From assembly GCA_946406115.1 (NCBI GenBank), contig OX291546.1:14811019-14875018 (forward strand): DNA of 64,000 nucleotides, in the 5' to 3' direction. Each line of letters starts with the position of its first letter. Position 1 is the first letter of the stretch. Below the pieces are notes generated by a model, which had not been told where the DNA came from, ran no database searches, and was given only the letters and a program-made list of their open reading frames with translations. Positions 57,690 to 64,000 of this stretch are shown one piece after another. The position numbers and the translations under genes were made by a program. This DNA is from Apoda limacodes. Lineage: Eukaryota > Arthropoda > Insecta > Lepidoptera > Limacodidae.

Positions 57690-60112
57690 AGTTTTGCCAT
57701 TTTGTTTTATACCTTTTTGTTCGGGTTTGAATAGGCTTTCCCGTAACAAGCCGATTAGCTCATCCCTCAGGACTAACGCTTCCTCGTATAATATAGTTGA
57801 CGTAAGCGTCAGAAGGGAAGACAGCAGCTGCGCGTGGGAAATTCAGACGCTCACGATAAGCCAAGTGAAGCAACCAGCGAATGGCTATAAACGGGCTCGA
57901 CTTTAGCCCTCAGGACATCAGGCAGTCGTTCAAAGATACACCCGAAGATGTAGGCGGCGACCCATCAAACACCACCCGTATCTTGCCATTTTTAAAGACG
58001 GCGTGATGTGGAACAACATAATGTTCGTTGCCTACCAACTCGAACTGCACAACCGACATGTGACCGAGAGATTTGTATTCACGCATAAAATCCAAGTATT
58101 TTGTGTGGAATTCTTTATCACGACGCATCCGGCGCTCCATGGATAATAACCTTTTTTCGGCTATTTTCCAGGAGTCACCCAGGCGCGGACGAGGGGATAA
58201 GAAAGGCATTCGAGTAAAAAACCCGCCAGAATTTAGACGACCCGTATTGGCGAGAAAATATAACTCGCACTCGTCATCGACTGGTAGAGTCCGTGACGCC
58301 GGGGGGGCTCTTCGATTTCCCAAAAACGCTGAAGGGAGTCAGCGAGCGAGAGTCCCACTTGCACCGACGAATCCGTAGACGCCTGAGCAGCGAGAGAATG
58401 TGCTGGGCCCATAATAACAGATCTGAGATCAGTCGGAACAGCGACCAACCCACCTGGCTGAAGTAACATGACCTTGTCCAGTCCGAGCAATCCAAGGACA
58501 TCAGCGTCAAGCAGAAGCTCCACAGGACCAGGTAGGTGGAACCTTTCATCGGCCAACTGCAGACCAGGCGAGAGATCCAGCACGTCCATCGTCAGGGGCA
58601 CCTGAGGGTGATGACCTAAAATATCCCTCAGGACAACAGCTCCTAGATGATACTGCATGCTAGGATGGAGCAAGGAGGAAAAGGAAAACGAGACTACCCA
58701 CGACGTTGTCCACCCGTAGACCCCCTCCTCCAAAAATCCCATGACTCCGCGAACTTACCCGTAAGCGGAGACGCTTCACCAGCCACAGCGACATTAGATA
58801 CTCCTGAGCGCCTGAGTCCAAAATGGCGCGCACAACCACACCAGGTCCGCGCGGAGAATAAACAAGAATCTGCGCGGTGGGCAAAACTGTTGTGACAGGT
58901 AATGGAGAGACTGGTGAAGCGGCTGCCCTCAACTCGCGACTAACGCGAGGACGCTCCGCGATAGGGAGGGGCAGAGGCTCATACTCCGCGTAGTGTGCCC
59001 ACCTGATATGTGCAATACCTACCTGAGCGGAAGGGGGACGTGAGGGTGGTGACTGAGGACCATCCCGTGGGAAGGTCGATGTCGCACCGGGGACGGGGTT
59101 GATTGGGTTCGATTCGGCGGCGACGCGCCGTGCGAGCCGTAGAAACACCTCCATGAGTCATCCGAGGACCATCCTCTCGGATGGGCATACATACGTCCGG
59201 ATGGTAACCCCCACCACACTTTAGACAAGGTCGCGGCTGTCGACAGTCCTTGGCTAGGTGCTCCCCCAAACAATAATAACAGTGGCCTAGCCTACGGGTC
59301 AAAAATCGTTTCCGTCCACCCCTGGTGGTGGTGGATTTTCTGAGCTGGTGGCAAACCAGAATGGTGTGTCACGGTTCATAACACACCCCACACCGTTCAG
59401 TCCGTTCAATTGTCAAAATTTAAGGCCTCTTAACGCATTCGTCGCTACCAAAATAGGGTTAAGCAGGTCCGACCGCAGCTGGTTTACCGAAGACAGTAGT
59501 GGAATACCTAAAATGGCAGCTACATGTGTATGCGCAATGCGACGGTTGTTTTGGTACCGCTTTACTAATAACTCCCTGGCTATATTATAGTTGACATCAG
59601 TGATGTCCAAATGCTTTATCAAAGAGAGGGGCTCATCCCTGATAGACGATAGACGTCAAAAGGTAACTTAACTTTTGTGAGTCAAATAAGTCAGTCCGTC
59701 GGTGCACAATGCTATCAAAAAGTGTGATAAAATTAGCCCACTCATCCAATGATCCGCTAAAATGAGGAATATCCAAAGTTGGCAACCGTTCGTTACATTT
59801 TTGTTTCGAAACCTTCCTACTTGCCAGCTGCGGGCCAGTCTCTAATTTCGACACAGCCTCGTTTACCTCGTCCACTACTGACATACAAAAGTCATAGTCA
59901 GAATTTACCGCCTTTAGGATAGTTTCGTCATCCGTTGACGATAAGATACCCTGGTGTGCCTGTTCCAGCTCATTTACTCTTGTCGGAAACTGTATAGCTC
60001 TTTGCCTTAATGCAAACACGCGATTCTCCCGTGTAACGAGACCTAAACAACATGAAAACCAACTCACTAAATTCGTTATAATAGCCCTGAACTCCTTGAC
60101 CGATGACGTCAT
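57690..60112 (-). pseudogene. BEL/Pao LTR retrotransposon, gag-pol 5' half, decayed
   Basis: In minus-strand order: gag from ATG 60112 (MTSSVKEFRAIITNLVSWFS; LPTLDIPHFSGSLDEWANFI; HLDITDVNYNIARELLVKRY), typical of the DUF1759 gag of BEL/Pao; a double zinc knuckle CYYCLGEHLAKDC / CLKCGGGYHPDVC (about 59200-59290); an aspartic protease with ILDSGAQEYLMSLWLVKRLR (about 58790); and reverse transcriptase YVVPHHAVFKNGKIRVVFDG and SGVSLNDCLMS (to 57906), then across a deletion LLHLAYRERLNFPRAAAVFP (about 57810). Several frameshifts and stops. RT catalytic core, RNase H and integrase are absent. The 5' LTR was not delimited. Confidence 0.88.
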
Positions 60113-61390
60113 ATTTTATAACTAAATAAACACAATAAACAATCCAAAACAAAAACAAAGACACAAACAAACGACTCTGTTATATAAACAGTTTGTTACA
60201 GCAACCAAGTTACTATATAAACCCCAAAAAAACCCCAACTACCATGTACAAAAACCCCGACTACACAATTACACAAATTGATACGTTATCCTTACAAAAC
60301 AACTATTTTAAAACCTATTTATTCCAATCTATTTTAACCGCAATAACTAAGAGGTAGGTAAGTCATAAGCGAATATTATTATGTCCGACGAACGATTAGA
60401 TAACACCGGTTAACCATGCCTATCAACGACGCGACCCAACGTCACGATTTGTAATGTGTAATTACCTGACTACCAGTAAATCCCAAATGATTTGTAAAAC
60501 GACCCAAATACGAAAACAAATAAATAACTATAACAGAACCACGCTCTGCTCACTGGATCGTAAAAACTGGGCCAACGTAGGCCTTAATAAAATTGCATGG
60601 ACTTACCCAAATTTTGGCGTTAGATGTTTTTTGTAATAGGGTCGTTCTTCTTTTTTATCGACAATCTGACCGGCAAATTTTTATATTTGATAAAAAAATA
60701 AACTTGTGATTTATTTAGTGAAATGTGATTTAAACTATTGCCTCATTATTGTAGATTACAAAAACATTTAATGCAGCGAAGTATTACATGTAATTTTCGT
60801 TTTATCTCAAATTTCGTAGGAATGGTATGAAAAAAATAACACCTCAGTCACAAAAGTATTTTTTTTTTTATGTCTCATTTTAAAACAGAACTTCAGTTTC
60901 TTATTACTTTCTTATCAAGAATATAAACATTTACTATTATCTAGCTCCATTGGACGGAATTTTTTAAATAATCATTTTTTTTTAATTATCCAATACCACT
61001 CTGTCACATTTTTGCTTCATAAGACATAAAACTTTTTAATATTATGAAAGTCGCCCAATAAAGTCGCTTAAAAATCTAGTGAACACCTTTATTATTTAGC
61101 ATATAATACTAGAAAACGTTATTTTTGTAAATACTAACAATAAAGTGGTTCATAACTTACTTTGAACTAAAATTTTAAGAGGGACAAAATTGTGACAGAG
61201 TGGTTAACGAAGTGACGGAGTGGTAAACAATGTTTACGTCCGCCGAACAAAACTAACCTTATAACAATTTTTAATTTTAGAAAACAATAACAAACATAGT
61301 ATATACTTAAAATGTTACTACAAGTCTTGATGATTGGTGTCCATTCTTTGGTAGATATTAATTTAGTCTTACAATATCTTTTCACTAACT
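60113..61390. other. Interval between retrotransposon and transposase relic
   Basis: May include the BEL/Pao leader and LTR (60113-60650), where no tRNA-primer site could be confirmed. 60650-61390 is AT-rich. The motif CACTCTGTCAC near 60999 is inverted near 61191 (GTGACAGAGTG), perhaps part of the end of the downstream transposon. Confidence 0.4.
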
Positions 61391-63988
61391 CTACTTTTCA
61401 AAAACTTCTATTGGTTGATCGTATTCGTAAAACACGCGTTTTCCTCTTTTAATTATCTTAGGAGGTGGAATAATTTGTAACAAATTTTCATACATCACAT
61501 CTGACACATCAGTCTTTACCAATTTAAACAATTTCCCAGTATCATCAACAGATTTATAAAACATCACTCAAACATCTCCATCTTCATCCACTCCACTTTT
61601 TGCTACTCCTAAGTAAGTGTACTCAATTTTTCTTTCACTTAGTACTTTGACTAAAAGATGTATTCCATTTTTTATTAATAATGGATGGATCTTATCTACT
61701 AGTAGATCGTGTGATGTACCTGGATTTGTATCTACAGATTTTCTCAAATTAAAAAGAGGCTGGTCATCTTCGTCTTCTGAAGTAGAGGTATACACAGTCT
61801 TATAAAATCCCTTAGTAGAACTAATTATATTAGTTATATCAGTCAGTGGTTCTTCCATATCCGAGGTTGAAATGTCAACTTCTGCCTCACGTTTCGGCAA
61901 TGGGCAGTAAGTCTTTAAATTGTAACAATCACAAAATTTTCCGCAAAAACAACTTAACATTCGGTAGCTCAACATTCCAGGCTGCTGAGCAAGCAATTGA
62001 TGGACTTGCATAGTTCCTTTTAATGGAGCAATTCCTTGTGGGATTGTCATCAAAATCTGTGCGATATCGTCTTTACCGACAAAAAAGACCTTTATCTTAC
62101 TGCGATTGTTGACTGCATCGAAGAATTGTGATGCGTCAACAATATCGTGTCCGCTGGCGACAAAATGATCAGCTAAACGTTTAATAGACCCCCCTATGCC
62201 GTCAGCCGCACCCTTGCCGTGGCCAGATTCAAAAAAATTCCATGTCAAGTCATCAAATCCGTATTCTTTAAAAAATCTCGTGGCAATGAGATAAAAATTT
62301 ATTTTTTGTTTATATTGCGTCGCTGGCCCGTCTGAAAAAATGTGGATCGTCTTAATATGAGACAGTTCCTTTTTTACGTAATCAAGAATTGGATGTAGGT
62401 GAGCCCATATAGCGGCAGGACCATGTTGCAGATCAGAAGACACAGTACAAAAGGAAGTTATATTTTTATCCTTATTAAAAGTCAAGTGATATAATACTGC
62501 TGTATGCAAAGTTACTTGGTTTCGAGATCCTCCAAAATGCACAGACTGGATTTCTTCATGGTACTTACAGGCATAGTTTTCGCTAAAGTCAATATGTAAA
62601 GCAATTTCACTTTCTGTCAATCCATCTATACATTGTCGGTATGATTTATATTGATTTTTAATATTAAATATGTGGGATTTAAAATCTTTTAACTCATCTT
62701 CAAATTTTTGAATCAAATCTTCAACAGTGATTTTTTGAATTTGTTTCATATTCTTGCTGATTTTAACTTTTTTTCCATGTTTCTCGACAATATCTGTGAT
62801 TCTGACCCATTGTGGTAATTCCAAAACTTTTTCTTTTGTGATCGTGGTTGTATCATAATTGAGCTTTTTTGCTTTACATTTTTCGCATTTCCCTTTCATA
62901 CATGGTAATGAATTTATATCGCATACAGTTTGTAATATTATCTGGTTCATGTCATTTGTCTTGATAACTTTATTTTTATACAAAATAACTCTCATGAATG
63001 CAATGTTTGCGTGTACCCTGCACATACAGGTTTCACGACTGTCAACTGAAGGTGGTACGACATAAAACGGCTTAAATTTTGCAAAATAACTGTAGTGACA
63101 TTTAACGTTGGGGCACTCTTTTAGGAATGACTTATAGAGATTTTTCTTAGTATCCAACAAAATTCTTTACTGCATCTTCCTTTTTTGATAAGTGACTGTC
63201 TCTTTTTTTCCAGCAGTGGCTCGTGACACATCATCCCTGAGATAAAAATCATGAATTTTTTGTTTTAATATACTAATTTTCGGCAAGACGGAACTATACT
63301 TTGTCACTCTCCTGATTCCAATGGTTTCTTTTGCCAGTTGAAGTTTTTGTCCGGAACGTTGAATTGCTGGGTCTTCAAGTATACTTCTAATATAGCGTTT
63401 TATTTTGCGGTCTTTTGTGTGCTTGTAATGTTTCTTAATGGTATTTGATAAGATAGTATATTTTCTGTATTCTTTTTTGCCATGTTCATTTTCTTTTTTA
63501 CTATGAGTTGTTGTTGTAAGTACTTTATTTTGTTTCTTTTTCTGTCGCTGAAGTCTTTTCTTGTATTTCTGTACTTTTCTTAGTAATTCTTGTGTTTGGT
63601 TTTGAAGTTGAATATTTTGTCTATAAAGGCGTGATCTATCTCGTCGCACTTGTTTTCTTCCCCTTCTACTGGCAACAGACGAGGCTGGAGTCAGTGAACG
63701 AGATCTGGGACTTAATGGAAGTAGTCTGGGACTTGAAGGAGGCGGTGTAGAAGCCGGAGTGTTAATCAAAATGTTCTGCAAAGTTTTCTGTCTTTCTCTT
63801 CTCTTTTTATTTCTAATCTGCCATTGTCTTCTTATTTTTTTATGTTATTTTGGTGTCATATCCTTAACTAACGTTTTGCGAGCATGATATCTTTCTAAAT
63901 CTTTACGTTTTACTTCTGCAACAAGTTCAGGGTTAAGCTTTCTTTTTTCACGACACCGTCGCTGTCTTTCAGCCGCAGATAATGCCAT
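61391..63988 (-). pseudogene. DDE-type transposase-like gene with three in-frame stops
   Basis: A single frame of 866 codons runs from ATG 63988 (MALSAAERQRRCREKRKLNP) to TAG 61393 (ending VFYEYDQPIEVFEK). It is interrupted only by TAA (63847-63845), TAA (63169-63167) and TGA (61570-61568). The N-terminal ~300 residues are basic and partly coiled coil (QTQELLRKVQKYKKRLQRQ). The central core has LHIDFSENYACKYHEEIQSV, TIHIFSDGPATQYKQK and WNFFESGHGKGAADGIGGSI, whose Asp, Asp and Glu/His residues look like a DDE catalytic set. Cys-rich motifs CRVHANIAF, CEKCKAKK and CFCGKFCDCY suggest metal binding. It belongs to an uncharacterised repetitive family seen in many animals. I cannot name its superfamily. 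The upstream end lies at the window edge. Confidence 0.75.
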
Positions 63989-64000
63989 TTTTTCATTTAC
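63781..64000 (-). other. N-terminal part of the transposase-like frame and window edge
   Basis: The basic AERQRRCREKRK start is typical of the family's N-terminus. Upstream promoter or terminal inverted repeat would lie beyond 64000. Confidence 0.45.

Overview
The window is AT-rich animal DNA, almost certainly from a moth or butterfly (Lepidoptera). Genes are split by GT-AG introns and dispersed repeats are dense, including the lepidopteran repeat ending in GTCCGACTCGCACTTGGCCG. The only evident host genes are serpins of the lepidopteran alternatively spliced type. This rests on reading the sequence; no database search was possible.

Region 1 (about 2.1-33.9 kb, plus strand) is one serpin gene. 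Seven constant exons (start ATG 2106, last constant exon ending 11725) encode the serpin body up to the proximal hinge [10 protein letters not shown]. They are followed by seven alternative terminal exons (named here 9A-9G) at 18828, 22194, 23195, 27097, 31184, 31746 and 33721. Each has a 3' splice site, enters in the same phase, and encodes a different reactive-centre loop plus the C-terminal strands and a stop. Splicing exon 8 to one of them would give intracellular-type serpins of about 372-376 residues with different inhibitory specificities: P1 Arg twice, Lys twice, Tyr, Thr and Cys.

Region 2 (34-50.3 kb) is mostly transposon debris: a minus-strand non-LTR element with a PHD-finger ORF1, a GC-rich Jockey-type element meeting a second copy tail to tail, another decayed non-LTR copy, a BEL/Pao fragment, a 63/68-bp minisatellite, a fold-back element and a piggyBac element bounded by TTAA.

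Region 3 (51.5-57.1 kb, minus strand) is a second serpin locus, convergent with the first. It has exons equivalent to 4-8, with the same lengths except for one missing base, and its own terminal exon with P1 Leu. Equivalents of the first exons were not found, so it is 5'-truncated or continues outside the window. Its last intron holds a 2.1-kb DNA transposon with long inverted repeats.

Region 4 (57.2-64 kb) holds a decayed BEL/Pao element and a long DDE-type transposase-like reading frame broken by three in-frame stops but no frameshift.
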